From: Deltaproteobacteria bacterium
GTDB taxonomy: Bacteria; Desulfobacterota; Deferrimicrobia; J040
Assembly (NCBI GenBank): GCA_003696505.1
Contig: RFHC01000074.1
Coordinates: forward strand, 1 to 40,757
Direction: 5' to 3'
DNA: 40,757 bases
Translations under genes and position numbers: made by a program
Part shown: piece after piece, positions 33,393-40,757 of the stretch
Numbering within the stretch: the first letter of the stretch is position 1
How the letters are laid out: every line of letters starts with the position of its first letter
The notes under the pieces: generated by a model
What the model saw: only the letters and a program-made list of their open reading frames with translations
The model's database searches: none
Told to the model about the DNA's origin: nothing

Positions 33393-34480
33393 AGAGGACG
33401 GGAACGACGGACCTTCCCCTCCACGGGGGAAAAGCTCCCCGGTGGCTCTTTGAGAGGATGTCTCTCCTGGCGGGTGAAATCGTGTCCGCCATCGCTCTTG
33501 AATTCGGCCCCGTCGAGGTGCTCCGACGGCTTTCGGACCCGGCATGGTTTCAGGCATTCGGGTGCGTCCTCGGCTTCGACTGGCACTCTTCCGGGGTCAC
33601 GACGACGGTGACCGGAGCGATAAAGGAAGGGTTGAAGGGGAGAGAGGAGGAAGTCGGAATTTTCCCCTGCGGGGGAAAAGGGGGAGCGTCGAGAAAGACC
33701 CCCGGAGAAATTCTCACTTTTTCCGATAGGGTGGGGACCGATGGGGATTCCCTCGTCTACGCGAGCAGAATCTCTGCCAAGGTGGACAGTGCGGCCGTCC
33801 AGGACGGGTATCAGATTTATCACCACGCCTTCTTCTTCACGAGGGAAGGGGAGTGGGCAGTGGTTCAACAGGGGATGAACGAGGAGAGGAGGAGGGCACG
33901 GAGGTACCACTGGATATCAGAGTCTGTGAGAGATTTCGTCGAAGAGCCGCACGCTGCCGTCTGCTGCGACGGCAGGGAGAAGGTCCTGAACCTGGTGGCG
34001 AAAGAGAGCTCCTCCACCCGGTCGATAATCGCAGAGCTGTCAAGAATGGATCCGGAGAAGGTGGTGAAGCTCGTTGCCCGGGCCAACGAGGGGAGGGGGA
34101 GGCATCTGGAAATGCCGGTGAGGCATCCTGTCAGGGGTGAAGATATCCGGCCGGAAAACCTGAGGAGGATACTTCTCGACACGTACGAGAAGCAGCCGGA
34201 GGACTTCGAGACGCTCCTCGGAGTGAAGGGAGTGGGGCCGAAGACTCTCCGCGCTCTCTCCCTGGTCTCTGAGGTCATTTACGGAGCTCCTCCCAGTTTC
34301 CGGGACCCGGCGCGCTTTTCCTTCGCTCACGGGGGAAAGGACGGGACTCCCTACCCCGTCAACAGGGCGGAATACGACAGGACCATCGACGTGATGAGGG
34401 GGGCCGTGGAGAAAGCAAAAATCGGGAGGAAGGAGAAGATGGAAGCGCTGAAGAGGCTCTCCTTCCTCTTCCCCTCGTGA
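33389..34480 (+). CDS. DUF763 family protein with C-terminal helix-hairpin-helix
   Basis: The 363-residue product matches DUF763, a family I know mainly from archaea and some thermophilic or anaerobic bacteria. Hallmarks are the N-terminal RTGTTDLPLHGGKAPRWL, GFDWHSSGVTTTVTGAIKEGL, VDSAAVQDGYQIYHHAFFFT and QGMNEERRRARRYHW. Near the C-terminus TLLGVKGVGPKTLRALSLVSEVIYG (about 272-297) is a helix-hairpin-helix of DNA-binding type. RFSFAHGGKDGTPYPV follows. The conserved H, D, R and Q residues suggest an enzyme acting on nucleic acid, but no activity is established. The GTG start overlaps the stop of the membrane protein. Confidence 0.87.
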   Translation: MKRTGTTDLPLHGGKAPRWLFERMSLLAGEIVSAIALEFGPVEVLRRLSDPAWFQAFGCVLGFDWHSSGVTTTVTGAIKEGLKGREEEVGIFPCGGKGGASRKTPGEILTFSDRVGTDGDSLVYASRISAKVDSAAVQDGYQIYHHAFFFTREGEWAVVQQGMNEERRRARRYHWISESVRDFVEEPHAAVCCDGREKVLNLVAKESSSTRSIIAELSRMDPEKVVKLVARANEGRGRHLEMPVRHPVRGEDIRPENLRRILLDTYEKQPEDFETLLGVKGVGPKTLRALSLVSEVIYGAPPSFRDPARFSFAHGGKDGTPYPVNRAEYDRTIDVMRGAVEKAKIGRKEKMEALKRLSFLFPS

Positions 34481-34498
34481 GGGGCCTCCATCGAGGGG

Positions 34499-34507
34499 TG
34501 GTATAAT
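34499..34507 (+). promoter_or_regulatory. Extended -10 promoter of the glutamate-synthase-like cassette
   Basis: TGGTATAAT contains a perfect TATAAT (34502-34507) with the TG of an extended -10 element one base upstream. No good -35 is present. Initiation near 34513 gives a leader of about 31 bases to the ATG at 34544, with AAAGGGA as ribosome-binding site. This is the only intergenic gap before the three-gene cassette. Confidence 0.6.
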
Positions 34508-34543
34508 TAACCTCTCATTTCCAGAGAGAAAGGGACCTCCGCT

Positions 34544-36244
34544 ATGACCACCTATTATCCCATCTACTATACGAGGAGAAGCCCCTGCTCGACGAGGGAC
34601 CACCTGGGAAATGGTGGGTGTCCGGCGAGGAACGACATTCCACGGTTTCTCTTTTCCATCTGGAAGGGTGACTTCGAGCTTGCCTTCCGCATCCTGAAGA
34701 GGACGAACCCCTTCTCCGGGGGTTGCGGGAGATTCTGCGACCACCCCTGCGAAAAAGCGTGCAACAGGGAGAAGTTTGATGAACCCGTCGACATCATGGC
34801 GCTTGAAAGGGTGGCGGCTGACGAGGGATTCCGGAAGGGAATTTTCCCATCCCCGCCGGAGAGGAGGACGGGGAAGCGCGTTTACGTCGTCGGGGGAGGC
34901 CCGGCTGGACTCACTTCGGCCTATTTCCTCGCGCGCCTCGGACACGAGGTTGTGGTTTTCGAGGCGGAGAAGAAGGCCGGGGGACTCATGAGGTTTGGAA
35001 TTCCCCGCTACAGATATCCCGAAGACGTTGCCGACTACGAGGTGGAATACATCGAGAAAACAGGCGTCCGGATAGAGACGAATGCCCGCATCTATCCGGG
35101 CGACATTCCCCGCCTCCTGGAGGAGTCGGACGCCCTCATCGTCGCGACGGGAGCGCTCAAAGGGAAGAGAATAGGGTGCCCCGGCGACGACCTGCCCGGT
35201 GTCTGGCAGGGCGTCCCCTTTCTCAGGGACGTGAATCTTTCCCCGGAAATATCGCGGGGGGACATAGAGGCTCTCTCGGAGAGAATTTCGGTGGGGAAGG
35301 AAGTGGCAGTAATCGGCGGTGGATACACCGCCTTCGACGTCGCGCGGACGGCTGTCAGGCTCGGATGTTCCGTCACTGTCTACTACCGGAGGACAGAGTC
35401 CCAGATGACCGCTCACCCGGGTGAGGTGAGGGAGGCGGAAAAGGAGGGAATCCGCTTCGTCTTCCTCTCCATTCCCAGGAAGATAGAGCATGCTGAAAAC
35501 GGCAGGTACAGAATCACCTTTGAAAAGGCCAGGCTCGGGGAGCCTGACGAATCGGGAAGGGAGAGGCCGATCCCCACAGGAGAACTCTTCACGGCGGAGG
35601 TTGACCGGGTGATCACTGCAATAGGGGAGGATTCCACTCTTCCTGAAGTCCTTCCTGAGGGAGTGCCCTCAACTGCCGAAGAAATGGTAACTTTCCCGGG
35701 AGGGAAGAAGAGGGTTTTCCTCGCGGGAGACGTGCGAAAAGGGTTCTCCCCCAACGTGGGAATGGTGGTGAGGGCAATCGGGTCAGGCCAGGATGCTGCC
35801 GCAAAGGTCCACGAGTATCTGACGGGTGAGCGGCTTTCTCTGCTCCCGGAGAAAGAAATTGCTTTCTACGAAACGATAAAGGTGAGGTATTTCGAGGAAA
35901 GGGCGCGTGCACGCCTCCCGAAGATTCCCGTCGAGGAGAGGAGGGGGAATTTCCGAGAAACGGTGCTTTCCCTCCCGCGCGATGTGGCGCGGGAAATGGC
36001 GGGACGCTGCTTTTTCTGCGGGATATGCATCCAGTGCGACTGGTGTTACGACTACGGACGCGGGGCAATCGCGAAGAGGGAGATTCCCTGGTCGCCGGAT
36101 GAGGATGCGTTCTTCTACCGCTTCATCAGAGAGAGGGTGACGGCGAAGACGGAGGAGGCTGTGGAGGCGTGTCCCCGCTGCACGATGAAGATGGTCCCCG
36201 ATAAGGGGGAATGGAAAAAGGCGATAGACGAGCAGTACATTTGA
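34544..36244 (+). CDS. GltD-like NAD(P)H oxidoreductase (glutamate synthase small-subunit family)
   Basis: The 566-residue protein has the N-terminal double-cluster Fe-S domain of GltD and dihydropyrimidine dehydrogenase (Cys15, GGCPARNDIP, CGRFCDHPCEKAC). Next come an FAD motif (VVGGGPAGLTSAYFLARLG), GLMRFGIPRYR, an NAD(P) motif (VIGGGYTAFDVARTAVRLG with YYRRTESQM) and VFLAGDVRKG. Unlike plain GltD it has a C-terminal cysteine region: Cys489, 492, 495, 498 and 501 in CFFCGICIQCDWC, then CPRC (543-546). That resembles a ferredoxin module with a reduced second half. It should take electrons from NAD(P)H and feed the flavin subunit encoded two genes on. Confidence 0.87.
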   Translation: MTTYYPIYYTRRSPCSTRDHLGNGGCPARNDIPRFLFSIWKGDFELAFRILKRTNPFSGGCGRFCDHPCEKACNREKFDEPVDIMALERVAADEGFRKGIFPSPPERRTGKRVYVVGGGPAGLTSAYFLARLGHEVVVFEAEKKAGGLMRFGIPRYRYPEDVADYEVEYIEKTGVRIETNARIYPGDIPRLLEESDALIVATGALKGKRIGCPGDDLPGVWQGVPFLRDVNLSPEISRGDIEALSERISVGKEVAVIGGGYTAFDVARTAVRLGCSVTVYYRRTESQMTAHPGEVREAEKEGIRFVFLSIPRKIEHAENGRYRITFEKARLGEPDESGRERPIPTGELFTAEVDRVITAIGEDSTLPEVLPEGVPSTAEEMVTFPGGKKRVFLAGDVRKGFSPNVGMVVRAIGSGQDAAAKVHEYLTGERLSLLPEKEIAFYETIKVRYFEERARARLPKIPVEERRGNFRETVLSLPRDVAREMAGRCFFCGICIQCDWCYDYGRGAIAKREIPWSPDEDAFFYRFIRERVTAKTEEAVEACPRCTMKMVPDKGEWKKAIDEQYI

Positions 36245-36263
36245 GGGGAAAGGATAAGGACAG

Positions 36264-37451
36264 ATGGTGACGGCGCGAGAAATTTCGGTTGAAGCTTTCT
36301 CAGGCGGAGAGAGGGGCATCCCGGGAGGTGCCTGCGGGCTCCTGGCCGCTGCGGGAAACATAGAACTTCTTCCCCTCATATCCTCTGCCGGATGCCTTCA
36401 GTATCGGGCGCGGACGGGGGCCGGAGTGACGCTCAAGGGAATATACAGGGACCAGCCCTTCTACATTTTCCACGTCATGTTCCGCACCGAGGGAAAGAGG
36501 AAGGAACTGGAGGCGTGGTTCACTTCCTACGGCATCCACCTGCTGGAGCGGGAGGAGATGGTGAAGAGGAAGTTCTATTACGAATACGACATGCCCCGGA
36601 TGGTGAAATACACCGTCTCCCCCCCGAGCAGGGAAGAAATGCTTGAAATCGCCAAGCACGACGACCCGGACAGGTACGTGACGGAAAGGGTAATGGAATT
36701 CAACTCCCGTTTCCGGGACGACGCCCGCATCTTTTCCTCTTCACGGGATTCGGGCACATTCCTCACCGCCTTCGAGCTGGCTGACACGATAAAGATATTT
36801 GAAATCGAAAAGTACAGCTCGGAATCCATCGACGCCCTTCAGGTCCACGTCCGCTGGCCCACGAGCGCGGGGAGGGGACTCTGGTGGGGTCCCCAGCCGA
36901 TTGCCCTTTTCAACATCTCGGGGATTCACAACGGGCACCTCTCCTCGGACCGGGCAAACGCGAGGGCCCTCGAGCAGCTCGGAATCCGGATGCAGGTGGG
37001 GACAGATTCGGAGGCGATTTTCCTCGAGGTCGCGCATCTCGTTCAGGAGGGCTACTCCCTTCAGGAAATCGAGTGGATTATGGCGCAGAAGTTTCCCGAG
37101 GAACTTTTATCTATGGACGAGGAGGAGAGGAAGCGTTACGAGGAACTGACGAGGCACCCCATTTACTCTCAGTTTAAAATGAGCGGTCCTTCCACGGCGA
37201 TCGTCCTCGTCGATGACATCCTTGTGGGGATTACGGACCGGGATCACCTGAGGCCTTTCGCCGTCGGAGAAGGTGAGGACTTCGTCATCCTCGCCAGCGA
37301 GGAAAGGGCCGTCATTTCCGGAGCCTATTACATGGGAAAAGACGTTTCCCTCTTCACGCCGGAAGCGGGGAAGGTGGTGGGATACAGGATAAAGGAGGGG
37401 GTGGTGGAGAGACTCCCCCTCTCGTGGAGGAGAGGCTATGGCCACCCGTGA
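36264..37451 (+). CDS. Class II glutamine amidotransferase subunit (GltB1-like)
   Basis: The 395-residue protein matches the separate glutaminase subunit of split, archaeal-type glutamate synthases. A 23-residue leader (rich in Gly/Glu) precedes Cys24 in GGACGLLAAAG, which would be the N-terminal nucleophile after processing. Other class II motifs are ISGIHNGHLSSDRANARALEQLGI and TDSEAIF. The C-terminal part ends in a typical SEERAVISGAYYMGKDV strand. It would release ammonia from glutamine for the FMN subunit. The same type of subunit serves N-methylglutamate synthase and related enzymes, so the final acceptor is not certain. It overlaps the next gene by 14 bases. Confidence 0.83.
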   Translation: MVTAREISVEAFSGGERGIPGGACGLLAAAGNIELLPLISSAGCLQYRARTGAGVTLKGIYRDQPFYIFHVMFRTEGKRKELEAWFTSYGIHLLEREEMVKRKFYYEYDMPRMVKYTVSPPSREEMLEIAKHDDPDRYVTERVMEFNSRFRDDARIFSSSRDSGTFLTAFELADTIKIFEIEKYSSESIDALQVHVRWPTSAGRGLWWGPQPIALFNISGIHNGHLSSDRANARALEQLGIRMQVGTDSEAIFLEVAHLVQEGYSLQEIEWIMAQKFPEELLSMDEEERKRYEELTRHPIYSQFKMSGPSTAIVLVDDILVGITDRDHLRPFAVGEGEDFVILASEERAVISGAYYMGKDVSLFTPEAGKVVGYRIKEGVVERLPLSWRRGYGHP

Positions 37452-40167
37452 GAAGGTGAAGATTATTAGACAGACCCGCATCGTCTACGACCCTCCGAAA
37501 GAACTGGGACTCTACAACTACTCTCCGAAGTTTCGCGTCGTCGTCACCTCTGAAGAAGAGGAACCGGGTCACGGATGCGTTTTCTGCGGCACCTGCGTCC
37601 GGGAGTGCACCCACAACCTCAGACACCCGGAGCTTCCCGGGGGGGTCTTCTGGATGGAGGAAATCCCCGTCGACGAGAAGGGGAACCGCATCGAGGAGCC
37701 CGATTCCGGGGTAGTCCTCGTGGACAAAATTCTCCACATCGTGGAGGAGGAGTGCTGTAACTGCAAGAGATGCGTCAAATACTGCCCCCAGAGGTCGATT
37801 AAGGTTTTCAAAAACCCGGACCACTTTGACATCGGAAACGAGGTGACCAATTCGGAGGTCATCGACCTGAACCTGGCCCGCTCGAGGGGGGAGAGGCTCA
37901 TCGGGTCCGCCCACCGGGGGACGGTGAGGACGGGAATGCGGGATTACTGGATGATTGACGCGGCGGAGATTCTCAGCCCCCAGAGAGACCACAGGTTTGA
38001 ATTCGCCGGGCGCCTCCGGACCGCCACTCTCGGGAAGAGGGTGGCCCGCTATCCCGTCAAAATCCCCATCTTCGACTGCAACATGAGTTACGGGTCGAAC
38101 GCCCACGAGACAGTCCTGGCGCGTCTCATCGCTTCAATCGAACTGGGCAGGCCTTTCTTCAGCGGAGAGGGGTACATCCACCCCGACATGATGCCGGCGG
38201 CCAGACACATTATTCTTCAATTCGGGTCGGGAGGATTTGGCCCCTGGGTCGACCTGGAGAAGTTCGCCGGATTTTCGATGAAGTACGGCCAGGACGCGAA
38301 GAAGGGGAAGGGAGGGCACCTCCCCGGCGTGAAGAACGACCTGGAAATCGCCTTGATACGCTGTGTCGAAGCGCTGAGGCCTCTCACTTCTCCGAATCCC
38401 CAGCACCTCCAGTACTCCATTGAGGAACTCCCCATGAGGGTGGAGACCCTCCGGGCGCTCCTCGGGGACGAGAAACTCATCGGGGCCGACGCCTACGGCA
38501 CGGCGTGGAATTTCCCGGAAATCGTCGTGGCGCTGGCACGAGCGGGATTCGATTACATCACGATCAAGGCGGGCGACGGCTCCACCGGCGCCGCCCACCT
38601 GACAGACCTGAAGAACCGGGGCCTCAACGTCGTTTACCTGGCCCACATTGCCGACCTGGCTCTCCGGGAAGCGGGACTGAGGGACCGGGTCTCGCTCATA
38701 GCCGAGGGGGGCGTGAAGGACGGCTTTGAGGCGATGCTCGTCCTCCTGGCGGGTGCGGATTTCGTGGGGATTGGCATGGCCCAGTTCATCCCCCTGGGGT
38801 GCACTCTCTGCGAGAGGTGCCACACGGACCAGTGCGCCTGGGGCATCACGACGAGGAGGTACGGTCACAGAATTGACCCCTTCGTGGGGGCGAAGAGAAT
38901 CGTTGAGATGAACAGGGCGTGGCTGACGGAAATGGAGGGACTTGCCGCCGGCCTGGGGATGAGCACCCATCAGGACGTCGTTGGCGCCCGGAGATTCCGC
39001 TATCACGGACCCGACCCCCTTCTCTACGAGACCTTCGGGAAGGGAGAGATTTCGGGGCAGGTGGAGAAGTCGCCTCTCTCCCGGGCCCAGGCCTTTTACC
39101 TGGCTCCCCTCTCCGAGAAGAGGGAAGAACTGAAGGGCTTCATCGAGAGAGTTCTCGAAAACGTGTGCGGTGACGAGCTTCATATTGACGTGGACGTTGA
39201 ACTCGGGTCTCTCCCCCTCAACCTGGCGATGAAAGAAGCCGCAGAGCGGGGGGTGAGAAAGTTTCACCTCCACCGGGTCTGCGGGCAGAGGTACATCGGC
39301 GTGGGAGTGAAAGCTGAGGAGATTCACGTCCACGGTCTCTCAGGAAACAACTCCTTCGCCTTCACCCGGGGTGTCAGGGTCTTCACATACCCCGACAGGG
39401 CGGGGAAAACCCTCATCCCCGGCGACGCTCAGGTGGCCGTTGCCAATACGTCGAACCCGAAGGAGATAAACATCGCGGGACGGGTGAACGACCTCTTCGC
39501 ATCTTACGCCGTCTCGGGACGATTCAGGGTTGCCAAGGGAGGGGGAGTGAGGAATCTCCTCCTTTTCAAGGCGGGCCTCCCGGAGGTGTGGGTAAGGGAG
39601 TGCGAAAAGGATTACTCCCGGCTGAGCGACGAAGAGGTTGTGGAAGAACTTCTCAGGAGGTATCAGGAGAGGAAAGCATTCCTGGAAGAGCACGGCTTTG
39701 ACAAGTACATAGAAAGGTATCGGAAAGACCTGGAAGAGCGCGTTCCTCCCGTGGGGATTTTCGGCCTCGGGCCCGACAGGGGAATGGGGGATTACTTCAT
39801 GGAGTACGCTCAGGGAGGAATCGGTATCCTCCTCAACATTTTCGACCTGGAAAGCCCCGTCGGTTACTACCTTTGCTCGGGACTCTCCGCCGGGTGCGCC
39901 TACATCCGGGGGAAGGTCCGGGAGGAGCAGCTCGGCATTGGAGTTAAACTCGTCCGTGAAGTTCGTGATTCTAACGAGAGAAAATTCCTCGAAAAAGAGA
40001 TTGCAGACTTTATCCGTGTCTTTGAAAAGGCGGGCATGGACGAGGAGTACATGCGGGGTTTTGACAGGTTTGCTGAACGCTTCGCCGCAAAGCCTGAGGA
40101 GATTTTGGACGAATTTGTCAAAGTCGTCCCCCTCGACCTGGAGACGGTGAGGGTCCCCATAGCCTGA
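37438..40167 (+). CDS. Ferredoxin-FMN glutamate synthase domain fused to a GltB3/GXGXG-like domain
   Basis: The 909-residue product has three parts. Residues 40-120 form a two-cluster ferredoxin (Cys47-50-53-57 and Cys106-109-112-116-Pro). Residues about 190-560 are the FMN synthase domain, with MSYGSNAHETVLARLI, FSGEGYIHPDMM, DYITIKAGDGSTGAA, AEGGVKDG and the cluster motif Cys455, 461, 466 (GCTLCERCHTDQC, with an extra Cys458). Residues about 580-740 are GltB3-like (CGQRYIGVGVKAEEIHVHGLSGNNSFAF). The last 130 residues resemble a continuation I cannot name. It would reductively aminate 2-oxoglutarate or a similar acceptor, using electrons from the GltD-like partner and ammonia from the glutaminase. 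Confidence 0.85.
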   Translation: MATREKVKIIRQTRIVYDPPKELGLYNYSPKFRVVVTSEEEEPGHGCVFCGTCVRECTHNLRHPELPGGVFWMEEIPVDEKGNRIEEPDSGVVLVDKILHIVEEECCNCKRCVKYCPQRSIKVFKNPDHFDIGNEVTNSEVIDLNLARSRGERLIGSAHRGTVRTGMRDYWMIDAAEILSPQRDHRFEFAGRLRTATLGKRVARYPVKIPIFDCNMSYGSNAHETVLARLIASIELGRPFFSGEGYIHPDMMPAARHIILQFGSGGFGPWVDLEKFAGFSMKYGQDAKKGKGGHLPGVKNDLEIALIRCVEALRPLTSPNPQHLQYSIEELPMRVETLRALLGDEKLIGADAYGTAWNFPEIVVALARAGFDYITIKAGDGSTGAAHLTDLKNRGLNVVYLAHIADLALREAGLRDRVSLIAEGGVKDGFEAMLVLLAGADFVGIGMAQFIPLGCTLCERCHTDQCAWGITTRRYGHRIDPFVGAKRIVEMNRAWLTEMEGLAAGLGMSTHQDVVGARRFRYHGPDPLLYETFGKGEISGQVEKSPLSRAQAFYLAPLSEKREELKGFIERVLENVCGDELHIDVDVELGSLPLNLAMKEAAERGVRKFHLHRVCGQRYIGVGVKAEEIHVHGLSGNNSFAFTRGVRVFTYPDRAGKTLIPGDAQVAVANTSNPKEINIAGRVNDLFASYAVSGRFRVAKGGGVRNLLLFKAGLPEVWVRECEKDYSRLSDEEVVEELLRRYQERKAFLEEHGFDKYIERYRKDLEERVPPVGIFGLGPDRGMGDYFMEYAQGGIGILLNIFDLESPVGYYLCSGLSAGCAYIRGKVREEQLGIGVKLVREVRDSNERKFLEKEIADFIRVFEKAGMDEEYMRGFDRFAERFAAKPEEILDEFVKVVPLDLETVRVPIA

Positions 40168-40204
40168 AGTAATCCAAATGCCGCGTCTTTGAAATGAGGA
40201 GGGA

Positions 40205-40231
40205 GGACCGCCCCCGTGAGGGGGGCGGTCC
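40205..40231. terminator. Strong hairpin between convergent genes
   Basis: GGACCGCCCCC (40205-40215) pairs perfectly with GGGGGCGGTCC (40221-40231) across a GTGAG loop, an 11-bp GC-rich stem. It lies between the 3' ends of the FMN-subunit gene and the minus-strand gene. Neither side has a T-run, so it is not a classic intrinsic terminator. It could still block both transcripts or protect their 3' ends. Confidence 0.6.
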
Positions 40232-40247
40232 CGGAGGGAGTAAGGCG

Positions 40248-40757
40248 TCAGGGGATGGGGGTTATCTCTCTCCAGTAGGGCGTGTGGAGGAGGTTCTGGT
40301 CTCCAGGTCCGGCGTTCGTCGTCCCTAACTCAGAGAGGTCTTTCAGGTATATCTGAGTGCTCGCCACGACGCCCATCACGTCCTGCTCACCTTTCAGCGC
40401 GGTGAAGTAGATTCTGTCTCCTTCCACCTCGGCAGAGGAGCGGACCTTTCCGACGTTCTCCAGCTTTGTCACCAGTTCGCCTCCCAGAGAGAGGGCGTAG
40501 AAGTTGCCCGAGTTCGTCGCGTTCGTGTCGGGGATGTCCGCCGTGGGATCTATCGATTCGAGGGACCCGAAGGACGTGCCGAAGTAGATGTAGTCGCTCA
40601 CCTTCAGGATTGAGGCGTAGACCTTCTCTCCCGGAGCCAGCGTGTAGGACCAGAGCTCAAGGCCCGCACCCGTGTCGAAGGAGGGCACAGAATTCTGCAC
40701 GGTGGCGTCGTAACAGTAAACGCCGTAGGTGTTCGTCTCGGGAGCCCAGTCCTGGCC
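40248..40757 (-). CDS. C-terminal part of a PilY1/PQQ-like beta-propeller protein
   Basis: The frame is open to the right edge, so the gene continues beyond the window; only its last 169 residues are seen. Repeating strand patterns (YIYFGTSFGS, NFYALSLGGELVTKL, VEGDRIYFTALKG) look like the blades of a PQQ-type propeller as found in PilY1, the pilus-tip protein, or in exported quinoprotein-like proteins. Gly/Asn/Thr richness and few charged residues suggest an extracytoplasmic protein. The GTG at 40700 is internal. No other pilus gene is in view, so PilY1 is a guess; exported beta-propeller is safer. Confidence 0.6.
   Translation of the reverse strand, partial: GQDWAPETNTYGVYCYDATVQNSVPSFDTGAGLELWSYTLAPGEKVYASILKVSDYIYFGTSFGSLESIDPTADIPDTNATNSGNFYALSLGGELVTKLENVGKVRSSAEVEGDRIYFTALKGEQDVMGVVASTQIYLKDLSELGTTNAGPGDQNLLHTPYWREITPIP

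Noticed and set aside
34471-34484. CCCCT-CGTG-AGGGG stem at the end of the DUF763 gene as a terminator
   Set aside because: The stem is 5 bp, lies over the stop codon and lacks a T-run. It might still slow polymerase, but that cannot be claimed.
1-40757. CRISPR arrays, insertion sequences, prophage, riboswitches or direct-repeat clusters
   Set aside because: I saw no regularly spaced repeats, transposase or integrase frames, terminal inverted repeats or recognisable riboswitch cores. The only repeats noted are within the WG-repeat protein and the low-complexity parts of nusA and infB.

Overview
The window is 40.8 kb of bacterial chromosome, GC-rich by eye and almost fully coding. The largest gap between genes is the 182 bp at 27999-28180, so no stretch over 300 bases lacks a gene. 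Coding strands are purine-rich, arginine is mostly written AGG/AGA, GTG starts are frequent, and neighbours often overlap by 4-16 bases. The order nusA-ylxR-infB-ylxP-rbfA-nrnA-truB-rpsO-pnp-M16 peptidase-dut, with truB directly before rpsO and no ribF between, resembles deltaproteobacterial (Desulfobacterota-like) genomes as I remember them. The AGG/AGA bias, DUF763 and the split glutamate-synthase-type genes are features I associate with thermophilic or anaerobic lineages. Host assignment is inference only.

1-6439: the 3' part of recJ, a DUF2062 membrane protein, an arginine-to-putrescine pair (agmatinase plus pyruvoyl-dependent arginine decarboxylase), fabH, rimI, and the two subunits of NAD-linked dihydroorotate dehydrogenase (pyrK, pyrD). 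All lie on the + strand and are tightly spaced.

6440-16373: a good sigma70-type promoter is followed at once by a terminator-like hairpin. Then comes the transcription/translation/RNA operon rimP-nusA-ylxR-infB-DUF503-rbfA-nrnA-truB-rpsO-pnp. The hairpin is a plausible NusA-responsive attenuator.

16380-25189: an M16 peptidase and dut lead into a nucleotide block purB-purS-purQ-purL-purF-pyrE, which ends in an unrecognised small lipoprotein. PurS/Q/L form the three-part FGAM synthetase. PurF is the Bacillus type, with a propeptide and four candidate Fe-S cysteines.

25174-29008: nadB on the minus strand is convergent with the lipoprotein and divergent from a lytic transglycosylase gene that lacks a Shine-Dalgarno and may be leaderless. 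pgsA and a protein made wholly of WG repeats follow.

29079-34480, accessory in character: a minus-strand tRNA-Gly(GCC), a GIDE/BAM-type membrane protein with an embedded EF-hand next to lemA, a PaaI-like thioesterase, an unrecognised polytopic membrane protein, and a DUF763 protein translationally coupled to it.

34502-40167: a three-gene glutamate-synthase-like cassette behind its own extended -10 promoter. It has a GltD-like NAD(P)H oxidoreductase, a class II glutaminase subunit, and a large fusion of a ferredoxin, an FMN synthase domain and a GltB3/GXGXG-like domain. A strong hairpin separates it from the partial minus-strand end of a PilY1- or PQQ-like beta-propeller gene at the right edge.

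Most of the window is housekeeping. The parts most likely to hold undescribed biology are the GIDE/EF-hand-LemA pair, the unknown membrane protein with DUF763, and the rearranged glutamate-synthase-like cassette.
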